64,000 bases of DNA from Paenibacillaceae bacterium (GTDB taxonomy: Bacteria; Bacillota; Bacilli; Paenibacillales; CANHGK01). The stretch covers positions 1-64,000 of the forward strand of contig CANHGK010000010.1 of the NCBI GenBank assembly GCA_947460235.1. The letters are read 5' to 3'. The translations under genes were made by a program, and so were the position numbers. The notes under the pieces were generated by a model, which was not told where the DNA came from, made no database searches, and saw only the letters and a program-made list of their open reading frames with translations. Shown here in pieces: positions 50,958 through 58,838 of the stretch; the stretch's first letter is position 1, and each line of letters opens with the position of its first letter.

Positions 50958-53300
50958 ATGAATCGGAAAAAACTCGGAATGATCGTAATGACGATGACAT
51001 TAATGCTAGGCGGATCGCCAGTTCTACATGCGTCTGCCCAGACGGAAAGTCATTCGATTCAATTTACAGATATTGCGGATCATGCAACATATGCGGATGC
51101 GGTTACTCGGTTACGTGCACTTGGGATTTTTAATAGTCAAAATAATAAGTTTGAACCACAACAATCTGTTACCCGTGAGCAATTTGCAAAAATGATTGTG
51201 ATCGCATCAAATCAAGTGGAGCGGTCGAATACATTGAGCGGTGCAACTGGAATCTTTCCGGATGTTACTAAAAACCGCTGGTCAAATGGATTTATTCAAT
51301 TAGCGGTTTCGTCAGGTTTTTTGAATGGATTGTCCGATCGTAAGTTTCATCCAACGCAAGCAATGACGTTTGCGTCCACGGTAACGGTGCTTGTGAGGAT
51401 GTTAGGTTATTCTGATCAGGATTTGAAGGGCGTTTGGCCAGACAACTATTTGAACAAAGCAGCGGACTTGCAACTTACAACAGGATTATCAATTTCAAAA
51501 TCAGCACCAGTGCCCCGTTGGGTGATTGCAACGTTAATGGATCGAATGGTAACGATGTCTGTGAAATCGGGACAAACATCAGGAAGCGGCGGTGCTGGAT
51601 CGAGCGGGGCATCTAATGCTACAAAATCGTTTGCGGAAACCGTAGGTTTATTTCAAGAAGCGATCGTTCTAGGTATTAATGGCACTGGCGAAGTTCAAAC
51701 ATCACAAGGGATTTTCCAAAATCCATCAAACTTCCAGATTTCGATTGGAGATACGATTCGTGTAAAAACAGATCATGGATCAATCGTAAATGTATATCCT
51801 ACGAAAATTAAACAACAGAGTTCTCGCGTGCGTAATTTGCAATTCCCAGCATTAACACTAGATATAGACGGTCAATCATCAACATATACATTGCTTCAAA
51901 CTTCGATCTATTACTTAAACGGGGTTAAAGTATCTTTTGAGCAATTAAAAACAGGATTGCGTGCGGAACAAACATTCGTTACCGGAACAATGGCTGGCCA
52001 TACATCGCCCGATTATGTTGTCATCAATGATCCGACAAGTGAAAGTGGTACGTATGCGGAACTCGTTGTCTTAGATGATCAGTTGTCTTCTGCAAAATTA
52101 GAATCAAATCAAATTGCTGCTGACAGCGGTGTATTCAATCTTGCAAACAAAAGCATCGTGCTTGAAAAAGGCTATAAATATGGAGTCTTCGTTCGAGGGG
52201 ATCAAGTGCAAGGATTCTATAAAGTGTTAAATCAAGTGGAACGAGATACGATTGTACAAGTGAATGGAAGCAGCCTTCAAGTTAAAGATGGCAATGGTCA
52301 AGCAAAGTCGATGTCATTGCCGCAAAAAACAATATATTATTACAACGGCACTAAACAAAATTACGATACATTAAAAACGATCTTTAAATCGGGTCAGACG
52401 ATTGAGTGGGGAACGGGTACGGAGGCTTCGAGTTATGCCTATGCCATTATTCGGGATCCATATATTACTGGCGTAATGAGTTTTGTTGAAGCAACGGTTT
52501 TATCAGATTCAAAGTTGAACGTGAAACTTCAAGCAAAACAAATTCAAACGGATCAAGGGATTTATACGTTGCTTGATGCCGCTGGCGGTGTAATGCCAGG
52601 TATTAAATACAGTCTAGCGATCGGCGCGAATGCGACGGTGATCAGTGCAAAACCATTAAATGAATCGGTTCGAGGAACGGTATTGCGTAATACTGAATCT
52701 CAATTGACTTGGATTTCAAATGGAAATCAAGGATCATTTACGTTGCCGCAATCAGCAGCCTATTATTATAACGGTGCAAAAACGACGTACGATTCGCTAA
52801 AATCAATTATCCAAGCGAATTCGACGATCGTCTTTGGCTATAATGCGAACCAAACAGGTTATGACTATGGTGTTGTTTTTGATCCATCATATAGTGTACC
52901 TCAAGTTGCGAGTGCGACAACGTCGTCGTCAGCGCAAGCTGGTCTAATTTCCTTAAACGGAAAAACCATCATTCGAGATAATGGTATATCAAATGTTTCA
53001 CTGATTCAGTTGAACGATGTCGTTTATGAAGTCTCAGATATCAATGGTCAAAATTCCTACATTCAAGTGTACTCAAATCGAGTATACGGAATGTTAACTG
53101 CCTTTTTGCCCAATGCACTTTCACCGCAATCGATTAGTGCGGATGTTTATAATTCGTCGCTCAAGAAATCGGAGTCCAAAACATATGAGTTAAGCAAGGA
53201 TTTTAATATGTCTACAGTGACGAACCCTGCGATAAAAGTTGGAGCCTATGCAACATTTTTGTTTGGAGTTGGTGGGAAAGTAATTGATATCGTTAATTAA
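50958..53300 (+). CDS. S-layer-homology (SLH) domain secreted protein
   Basis: A 780-residue secreted protein. Signal peptide 1-27 (MNRKKLGMIVMTMTLMLGG, ending ASA). Residues about 35-200 hold SLH-type repeats: FTDIADHATYADAVTRLRALGIF, FPDVTKNRWSNGFIQLAVSSGFLNGLSD and a third. These bind pyruvylated wall polymers. From residue 230 on, about four repeated beta units follow, each with TIYYYNGTKQNYDTLKT-like and YAIIRDP-like elements (SIYYLNGVKVSFEQLKT, AYYYNGAKTTYDSLKS). AAGGAGG precedes the ATG. It sits in the MacAB-like operon, so it could be exported with or act alongside the pump. Confidence 0.88.
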   Translation: MNRKKLGMIVMTMTLMLGGSPVLHASAQTESHSIQFTDIADHATYADAVTRLRALGIFNSQNNKFEPQQSVTREQFAKMIVIASNQVERSNTLSGATGIFPDVTKNRWSNGFIQLAVSSGFLNGLSDRKFHPTQAMTFASTVTVLVRMLGYSDQDLKGVWPDNYLNKAADLQLTTGLSISKSAPVPRWVIATLMDRMVTMSVKSGQTSGSGGAGSSGASNATKSFAETVGLFQEAIVLGINGTGEVQTSQGIFQNPSNFQISIGDTIRVKTDHGSIVNVYPTKIKQQSSRVRNLQFPALTLDIDGQSSTYTLLQTSIYYLNGVKVSFEQLKTGLRAEQTFVTGTMAGHTSPDYVVINDPTSESGTYAELVVLDDQLSSAKLESNQIAADSGVFNLANKSIVLEKGYKYGVFVRGDQVQGFYKVLNQVERDTIVQVNGSSLQVKDGNGQAKSMSLPQKTIYYYNGTKQNYDTLKTIFKSGQTIEWGTGTEASSYAYAIIRDPYITGVMSFVEATVLSDSKLNVKLQAKQIQTDQGIYTLLDAAGGVMPGIKYSLAIGANATVISAKPLNESVRGTVLRNTESQLTWISNGNQGSFTLPQSAAYYYNGAKTTYDSLKSIIQANSTIVFGYNANQTGYDYGVVFDPSYSVPQVASATTSSSAQAGLISLNGKTIIRDNGISNVSLIQLNDVVYEVSDINGQNSYIQVYSNRVYGMLTAFLPNALSPQSISADVYNSSLKKSESKTYELSKDFNMSTVTNPAIKVGAYATFLFGVGGKVIDIVN

Positions 53301-53317
53301 TTTTGAGAGGAATTTGT

Positions 53318-53995
53318 ATGATGAAAAAAATTAACTTGTTAAGTGTAAGTGTTCTTGCTTTAGCAATTGTGCTTGGTGGTTGTAGCTCTACGGCAACTCA
53401 ACCACAACAACAAATGGTTGACCAAGGCGGAAACATGCAAAATGGTTTCGGAGATCCAAGTGGCAATATGCAAGGTGGTAATGGTCAAGGACAAGGTAAT
53501 CGTCAGTTTCAACGGCCGGATGCCATGGGTGAAATTTCTGTATTGGATGGGAATAATGTAACGATTAAAGTCATTCAAATGCCGAATTTTGGCCAAGGCC
53601 AAGGTGGTCAACGCCAACGCACATGGAGAGCGGGGAGTTCACCACGTCCTCGACCATCAGGGTCACCTGGCCCTCGTCAACAACGTCAGCGTCAGTTTAC
53701 AGGCGAAACGAAAATAATAGCGCTTGACGGGATCGTAATTCAAAAAATGTCCTTCGGAGATAATGGGCCACAAATGGATCAAATTCAAGTGAAAGATTTG
53801 CAAATTGGTGATGTATTACAAGTCTTCAATAAAGCCGATGATCAATCGAAAATCGATCACGTAAGTGTGGGCGGTTTAGGCGGTGGAGGCGGCGGTTTTG
53901 GCGGCGGCCGTGGTGGAAATGGTGGAGGCCGTGGTGGAAATGGCGGCGGAGACGGCGGCGGTGACGGTGGAAACTGGCGCGGAAATAATGATTAA
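53318..53995 (+). CDS. Gly/Gln-rich lipoprotein of the export operon
   Basis: A 225-residue lipoprotein from ATG 53318 with GAGAGGAA 6 nt upstream. The lipobox ends at the Cys of LAIVLGGC. A Gln/Gly/Asn-rich linker, a short beta region (MGEISVLDGNNVTIKVIQM), an Arg/Pro-rich segment and then a second beta part (QIQVKDLQIGDVLQV) similar to small OB-fold domains follow. The tail is GGGGGFGGGRGGNGGG, like the tail of the adaptor in the same operon. Probably an envelope partner of the pump. Function not recognised. Confidence 0.75.
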   Translation: MMKKINLLSVSVLALAIVLGGCSSTATQPQQQMVDQGGNMQNGFGDPSGNMQGGNGQGQGNRQFQRPDAMGEISVLDGNNVTIKVIQMPNFGQGQGGQRQRTWRAGSSPRPRPSGSPGPRQQRQRQFTGETKIIALDGIVIQKMSFGDNGPQMDQIQVKDLQIGDVLQVFNKADDQSKIDHVSVGGLGGGGGGFGGGRGGNGGGRGGNGGGDGGGDGGNWRGNND

Positions 53996-54005
53996 ATAAA
54001 TAGAA

Positions 54006-54060
54006 AAGGGACAATCTGATTGGCAAAATTCGAATTTGAACTGCGATCAGATTGTCCCTA
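54006..54060. terminator. Bidirectional terminator hairpin
   Basis: GGGACAATCTGAT at 54008-54020 pairs perfectly with ATCAGATTGTCCC at 54046-54058. On the minus strand the stem is followed by a T-rich run, so it ends the small minus-strand gene. On the plus strand it is followed by TATTAAATTTTATT. Confidence 0.75.
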
Positions 54061-54067
54061 TTAAATT

Positions 54068-54235
54068 TTATTGAAGGTTTGTTTTCAACTCGGCTGCGAT
54101 GTTAAATTGGTTTTGAACGGAACGAATGACATCTGCTTTATGGTTTTTTAGCAACTCAATTACTTGAAGATGACGTTGAATGTCTTGATTAAATAAAGGT
54201 AAAATTTCATTAATGCGGTGAATCGCTGGATGCAT
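54068..54235 (-). CDS. Small 55-residue protein, unknown function
   Basis: On the minus strand, an ATG at 54235 stands 7 nt after GGGGG and opens a 55-codon frame ending at TAA 54068. The protein starts MHPAIHRINEILPLFNQDIQ and is helical, with a hydrophobic and polar alternation (IQRHLQVIELLKNH) fitting an amphipathic helix. The perfect hairpin just downstream would end its transcript. The good ribosome site, the terminator and the sensible composition support a real gene. No family is recognised. Confidence 0.6.
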   Translation of the reverse strand: MHPAIHRINEILPLFNQDIQRHLQVIELLKNHKADVIRSVQNQFNIAAELKTNLQ

Positions 54236-54680
54236 GAGATGACCCCCTAAATTGAATGCATATTCCGCATAACTGTAAGCGGATACAACGTATATAATTC
54301 AAAATACTTTTTGAAATCCCTGCAGACATAATGAAACGATTACAATCAATCAGGCAATTCAAACGTTTGCGCTACAAAATCAGACTAACATGCAGAGGTT
54401 TTAACGTCAATAGCATATTTTTGAATTGGTGAAACATCCATTCTTGGCATGTTATTCAATATACAGATTATGTGGAACGCCAAATTGTTGCAAAAATAGA
54501 GTTACCAATTCGGATGGGTTATATTCTGAAATCGTAAAAAGCGAACATTCAGGCAGGAGCACGACTGGCCTATGTCGAAGTTTCTTAGGACAAATTCTCA
54601 ATTGATGGACTTTTCAGAAGTCAATGGATAAGATGATTAAGACAAGTTTGCAAAAGGAACAAAGGAAAGGAGTGGGGCGA
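54236..54680. other. Interval with no supported gene
   Basis: About 440 bases between the small minus-strand gene and the TIGR01777 gene. Frames are broken by many stops on both strands. A worn coding remnant is possible (a frame near 54460-54540 reads IQYTDYVERQIVAKIELPIR), but nothing is recognisable. Confidence 0.5.
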
Positions 54681-55595
54681 ATGCGGATTTTATTGTTTGG
54701 CGGTACTGGGTTTATCGGACAACATGCGGCCAAACGTTGGGAAGAAGAAGGGCACGAAGTCATTGTTCTTTCCCGAAGACATACAAACGCTCCACATGGA
54801 AAAGTTGTTCTCTACGAAATTGATGAGATGGAGCAGCTGTTTAATTCCATTAAAGATGAATATGCGATCATTAATTTAGCAGGTGAATCGTTAAATAGTG
54901 GTAGATGGACAGTGGAACGGAAAAAAAGAATACTCGATTCAAGGACGATATTAACAGGAGCCATTGCACAGGCACTAGATAAAGCCGAGAATAAACCGAA
55001 AGTTTGGATCAACGCTTCTGCGATTGGTTATTACGGATATTCAGAAACGGGAATTTTTGATGAAAAAAGTGAGAGTGGCAAGGGGTTCTTGGCCGAAACT
55101 TGTTTGAAGTGGGAACTTGCTACCGCGCCGGCAATTCGGCATACTCGAGTTGTTCGGTTAAGACTAGGGATTGTACTTGGTGATGATGGTGGCGCATTAC
55201 AAAAAATGATAATGCCCTATCAATTCTATGTTGGTGGCAAAGTCGGAAATGGTTATCAGTGGGTGTCGTGGATTCACATCGATGACGTTGTTGGAATCAT
55301 TTCGCTTTGCTTAATCGATGAAACGATCAAAGGACCAGTAAATGCGACGAATCCGACACCGGTTACGATGGATGATTTCGGAAAAGCCATCGGTTTTGCT
55401 TATCGCAAACCACATTGGCTACCACTACCGGGGTTCATCCTGAAATTAATTTTTGGGGAAATGTCTGATTTGTTGCTTCAAGGCCAACGAGTAATACCTG
55501 AACGAATGAAGCAGGCAGGTTACAATTTTCGGTTTCGAAATCTTGTCATCGCACTTAAACAAATCAAATATGCTCAAAATAGCTTGAAAAAATAA
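54681..55595 (+). CDS. TIGR01777-family SDR protein
   Basis: A 304-residue extended SDR from ATG 54681, behind AAAGGAG. MRILLFGGTGFIGQHAAKRW binds the cofactor, AIINLAGESLNSGRWTVERKKRILDSR is the family's diagnostic segment (NLAGE, RW), and WINASAIGYYGYSE and LRLGIVLGDDGGALQKM follow. This is the YfcH/YfhF group, whose biochemical role remains unclear. The last 50 residues are the usual DUF1731 tail (WLPLPGFILKLIFGEMSDLLLQGQRVIPE). A terminator follows. Confidence 0.93.
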   Translation: MRILLFGGTGFIGQHAAKRWEEEGHEVIVLSRRHTNAPHGKVVLYEIDEMEQLFNSIKDEYAIINLAGESLNSGRWTVERKKRILDSRTILTGAIAQALDKAENKPKVWINASAIGYYGYSETGIFDEKSESGKGFLAETCLKWELATAPAIRHTRVVRLRLGIVLGDDGGALQKMIMPYQFYVGGKVGNGYQWVSWIHIDDVVGIISLCLIDETIKGPVNATNPTPVTMDDFGKAIGFAYRKPHWLPLPGFILKLIFGEMSDLLLQGQRVIPERMKQAGYNFRFRNLVIALKQIKYAQNSLKK

Positions 55596-55610
55596 TTCGA
55601 GATTTTATCC

Positions 55611-55657
55611 AAAAAACCACGAGACCGGAGTGAAATCCGAATTTGTGGTTTTTTTAT
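55611..55657 (+). terminator. Rho-independent terminator
   Basis: AAAAAACCAC pairs with GTGGTTTTTT, with an inner CGGA/TCCG stem, followed by T. Confidence 0.88.
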
Positions 55658-55758
55658 ATTTTCAAACGATGCACAAGTTCATAATTTTCGATAGAATGAG
55701 AAATAACTGATCATCATACTACCTAGTGAAATTCACAGATCCGATGGAGGGTTTCGAA

Positions 55759-56997
55759 ATGAGTCGCCGAGTTGTTGTTACAGGAGTGGGAGCTGTCACC
55801 CCGTTAGGATTAGACGTTGAATCAACATGGAATAAACTACTTCGCGGGCAATCGGGTATCGGAATGCTTACGCGAAGAAATATAGATGCATACCCAGCAA
55901 AAGTGGCAGCAGAAGTAAAAGATTTTGATCCAACGAATTGGATTGACCGCAAGGAAGCGAGACGGATGGATCGTTTTATTCATTTTGCCGTTGTTGGTGC
56001 AATCGAAGCGATGAAAGATGCAGGTGTAACCGTCGGTGAAACCGTTGATTCAGATCGAATCGGTGTTTGGATCGGAAATGGTGTCGGCGGACTTGAAACA
56101 TATGAAGAAAATTTGCGGGCATTAGATAAGCGTGGATATAAAAGAGTATCTCCATTTACAGTGCCAATGTTTATTACAAACATGGCATCCGGGCAAGTTG
56201 CATTACAGTTTGGTGCGCAAGGAATTAATGGATGCACGGTGACCGCTTGTGCATCGGGCGCCCATTCGATAGGTGATGCATTTCGTGCAATTCAGCGCGG
56301 CGATGCGGATGTAATGATTACAGGAGGTACGGAAGCCCCAATTACCGATATGGGTATGGGTGCATTTTCATCAATGACAGCTTTGAGCTTTAATCCAGAC
56401 CCATTAACAGCCTGTCGCCCTTTTGATCGCAATCGTGATGGTTTCGTAATTGCAGAAGGTGCAGGCATTCTCGTGCTTGAAGAATTGGAACATGCCAAAG
56501 CGCGTGGGGCGAATATTTATGCAGAGATTGCCGGGTTCGGTGCAAACTGTGATGCGTATCATATTACCGCGCCATCACCGGATGGAGCTTGCTGGGTCAA
56601 GGCGATGCATTTGGCCGTTCGTGAAGCGGGCGTGTCTTTAGAAGATGTGGATTATATAAATGCGCATGGGACAAGTACGCCGTATAACGATAAATACGAA
56701 ACTTTGGCAATCAAAAAAGCGTTTGGTGAACATGCGTACCGATTGAGCGTCAGTTCAACGAAGTCGATGACGGGACATTTGCTTGGTGGTGCTGGTGGAA
56801 TAGAAGCTGTATTTAGTGTGCTAGCAATTAAACATCAAATCGTACCTCCGACAATCAATTATCAAGATGCTGACGAAGAGATGGACTTGGATTATGTACC
56901 GAATATAGCAAAATCACGCAATGTTAAAGTGGCACTATCCAATTCGTTTGGATTTGGCGGGCATAATGCAGTGCTTTGCTTTAAAGAGTTAATTTGA
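55759..56997 (+). CDS. fabF: 3-oxoacyl-ACP synthase II
   Basis: A 412-residue condensing enzyme from ATG 55759 (GGAGGG at 55746-55751). The triad is complete: Cys 164 in [10 protein letters not shown], His 303 in [11 protein letters not shown] and His 340 in SMTGHLLGG. It elongates acyl-ACP in fatty acid synthesis, in the cytoplasm. It stands apart from other fab genes, and its stop overlaps the start of the TfoX-like gene by one base (TGATG). Confidence 0.95.
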   Translation: MSRRVVVTGVGAVTPLGLDVESTWNKLLRGQSGIGMLTRRNIDAYPAKVAAEVKDFDPTNWIDRKEARRMDRFIHFAVVGAIEAMKDAGVTVGETVDSDRIGVWIGNGVGGLETYEENLRALDKRGYKRVSPFTVPMFITNMASGQVALQFGAQGINGCTVTACASGAHSIGDAFRAIQRGDADVMITGGTEAPITDMGMGAFSSMTALSFNPDPLTACRPFDRNRDGFVIAEGAGILVLEELEHAKARGANIYAEIAGFGANCDAYHITAPSPDGACWVKAMHLAVREAGVSLEDVDYINAHGTSTPYNDKYETLAIKKAFGEHAYRLSVSSTKSMTGHLLGGAGGIEAVFSVLAIKHQIVPPTINYQDADEEMDLDYVPNIAKSRNVKVALSNSFGFGGHNAVLCFKELI

Positions 56998-57329
56998 TGG
57001 CATCAAATCAAGAGTTTGTTAATTTTGTATTGGATCAAATTCGTGGGTTGGAAACGGTCACTTCTCGAAAAATGTTCGGGGAATATGCAGTTTATTTTAA
57101 CGGGAAAGTGATCGCGCTCATCTGTGATGATCAGTTATTTGTTAAGCCGACACCGGAAGGTGCGTCTTTTATCGGAGAGCCAATTATGGCACCGCCGTAC
57201 CCAGGTGCGAAGCCGTATTTTTTGATTGAAGAACAATTGGATGATCGGGAATTTTTAATGAAACTGTTTGACATGACAGAGGCGGTTTTGCCTGTGCCGA
57301 AAAAGAAAGCGAATAAAAAAATAAAATAA
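56997..57329 (+). CDS. TfoX/Sxy N-terminal domain protein
   Basis: A 110-residue protein with the TfoX N-terminal domain: FVLDQIRGLETVTSRKMFGEYAVYFNGKVIALICDDQLFVKPT, then APPYPGAKPYFLIEEQLDDREFL. In Gammaproteobacteria the full-length protein controls competence. In Bacillales such single-domain proteins have no known role. It ends with a Lys-rich tail. Start ATG 56997 is coupled to the fabF stop. Confidence 0.88.
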   Translation: MASNQEFVNFVLDQIRGLETVTSRKMFGEYAVYFNGKVIALICDDQLFVKPTPEGASFIGEPIMAPPYPGAKPYFLIEEQLDDREFLMKLFDMTEAVLPVPKKKANKKIK

Positions 57330-57416
57330 ATCAACAAATTTGAATTTTCCGTGATATAATTTAAGAATATTCAGACTATTCGCAGCTCTAATACCTTTGA
57401 ATTAAGGAGGGAGCAC

Positions 57417-57857
57417 ATGGAAAGTCGACGAATGCTCATGCGCTTAGGGCAGATCGTTTGGGGTTTGGGCTTTATTCTTGTGACAAGTTTGGCGTGGTTT
57501 CAAGCATGGTCGATCATGATTGTGTCGCTGATTTTAGTGAGTTGGTTTTTCTTTGGAATGGCAAGTTGGATATTCACCCGAAGATTGATTCACCGTAGGT
57601 TGCGTGTGCTAAGACAAGAACGCAGAATTCGCGTAGAGGGGGAACGGATATCAGTTGAAGAAGACGGAAAATTGTTGCTCGTTCATCGTTCAGACGTTTT
57701 GAAAATCAGCGAATGGCCAAAGCACGGAATTGTTATTGATACACACGCTCGGAGGGGCGCTGTTACGATACCGAAAGACAGTAAAAATTACTATGAATTA
57801 CGCAATGCGCTTTTGAATTGGGATTCTCTATTTCTAGATATGTCAGGAACATCATGA
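57417..57857 (+). CDS. Small membrane protein, YcxB-like
   Basis: A 146-residue protein behind AAGGAGGGA. Two hydrophobic helices lie at residues 9-27 (IVWGLGFILVTSLAWF) and 31-50 (IMIVSLILVSWFFFGMASWIF). The basic stretch RRLIHRRLRVLRQERRIR follows, then a cytoplasmic beta domain (RVEGERISVEEDGKLLLVHRSDVLKISE) like those of YcxB-type proteins. Function unknown. A TATAAT lies at 57355-57360. Confidence 0.65.
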   Translation: MESRRMLMRLGQIVWGLGFILVTSLAWFQAWSIMIVSLILVSWFFFGMASWIFTRRLIHRRLRVLRQERRIRVEGERISVEEDGKLLLVHRSDVLKISEWPKHGIVIDTHARRGAVTIPKDSKNYYELRNALLNWDSLFLDMSGTS

Positions 57858-57965
57858 TTAGAATGGAAAGGTTATGTGACCGTCCCGATTTTGGGGCGGT
57901 TTTTCAGTTTCGTATCAGATTCAATGGGTTTAATTCAAGTATCAACCATCTGGAGGCGAACGAAA

Positions 57966-58357
57966 TTGAAAAAATGACTACTAATCGCATTAATGTCAAA
58001 GACGATTCTTGTCGCGACTGCGGATTGCTCGACAAACGCATCAACACCTTCGACATCCACTACCACACAATCAGCAACATCTGGTAAACAAACGGTAACG
58101 ATCGAAATGAACGAATTTATGTATAAACCGTTGAATATCGAAGTGCAAGCTGGTAAATCGGTACATTTTGTTATGAAAACATAGGGAAAGAACAAAATGA
58201 TATTAACAATGATGCAATTAAATTTAATGCTGATGTTGACCCAGGAAAAACAGTAGAAATTGATTGGACTGCACCGGCTGCAGGTGAATATGAAATACAA
58301 TGTGATAAAACGGGCCATAAATCAGCGGGTATGGTTATGAAAATGTTCGTAAAGTAA
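57966..58357 (+). pseudogene. Cupredoxin lipoprotein, frameshifted
   Basis: From TTG 57966 a lipoprotein-like start reads LKK, then a stop, then LLIALMSKTILVATADC and a Thr/Ser-rich linker. QTVTIEMNEFMYKPLNIEV and QAGKSVHFVMKT continue to a stop near 58183. The rest of the domain is in another frame: VDPGKTVEIDWTAPAAGEYEI and CDKTGHKSAGMVMKMFVK to 58357. The Cys, His and Met of the type 1 copper site survive, but an early stop and a frameshift break the gene. This makes it a decayed relative of a copper protein. A sequencing error is the alternative. Confidence 0.75.
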
Positions 58358-58378
58358 TAATAATAAAAGGTGTAAACG

Positions 58379-58412
58379 AGTCGACCCTTCGAGGGGTTCG
58401 GCTTTTTTTATT
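58379..58412 (+). terminator. Rho-independent terminator
   Basis: AGTCGACCC pairs with GGGTTCGGCT (one-base bulge) around a short loop, followed by seven T. Confidence 0.8.
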
Positions 58413-58559
58413 GCAAGTTCATTTGACGGAAGTGACAGAAGAGTATGTTATTTAAGCGTGTTAACTATTGTTTTATAATCTAAAATTAACGGTGGAAATT
58501 GTCGTGCAAAAGCCTACAGGTTGGAAGAAGAAGTATATTAACATAAAGGAACGTTAATC

Positions 58560-58775
58560 GTGGCCCTTGATTTACGGTCGTCGGGATTATTAGTTTGCTG
58601 CTGGATTCTGGTTGCTTGCCATTGTGTCGATGACCGAGGCATCGACACAATGGCAAGCAACGGGATATATGATCATTGTGGGACTGGGTTGTTTTTCTTG
58701 GGGTTTGGCGTGATTTTTGCAGTGATCATTTCAAAAATCAAATTAACGTATCATGCGCCGAGCGCGGAATTTTAA
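58560..58775 (+). pseudogene. Small membrane protein, probably frameshifted
   Basis: A frame of 71 codons starts at 58560, but the hydrophobic pattern changes frame. In one frame WLLAIVSMTEASTQWQATGY and MIIVGLGCFSWGL read well; the last part, GVIFAVIISKIKLTYHAPSAEF, is in the 58560 frame. So at least one frameshift lies near 58710. The region also holds a perfect 22-bp inverted repeat (58611-58661) inside the coding part, which may be linked to the damage. Confidence 0.45.
58611..58661. repeat. Perfect 22-bp inverted repeat with a 7-base loop
   Basis: The arm at 58611-58632 is exactly complementary to the arm at 58640-58661, with the loop ACCGAGG. There is no T-run after it, so it does not look like a terminator. 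Confidence 0.9.
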
Positions 58776-58789
58776 TTTTGTAAAACAAG

Positions 58790-58838
58790 AAGCGTCTCCG
58801 ATTCTCAAACAAATGAGAAGTGAGAGACGCTTTTTTTA
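58790..58838. terminator. Bidirectional terminator
   Basis: AAGCGTCTC pairs with GAGACGCTT, with an inner ATTCTCA/TGAGAAG stem, followed by T on the right. It lies between convergent genes. Confidence 0.88.

Noticed and set aside
54236-54680. Insertion sequence remnant
   Set aside because: No terminal inverted repeats, target duplications or transposase motifs could be seen.
58611-58661. Rho-independent terminator
   Set aside because: The stem is perfect but is not followed by a T-run and lies within coding-like sequence.
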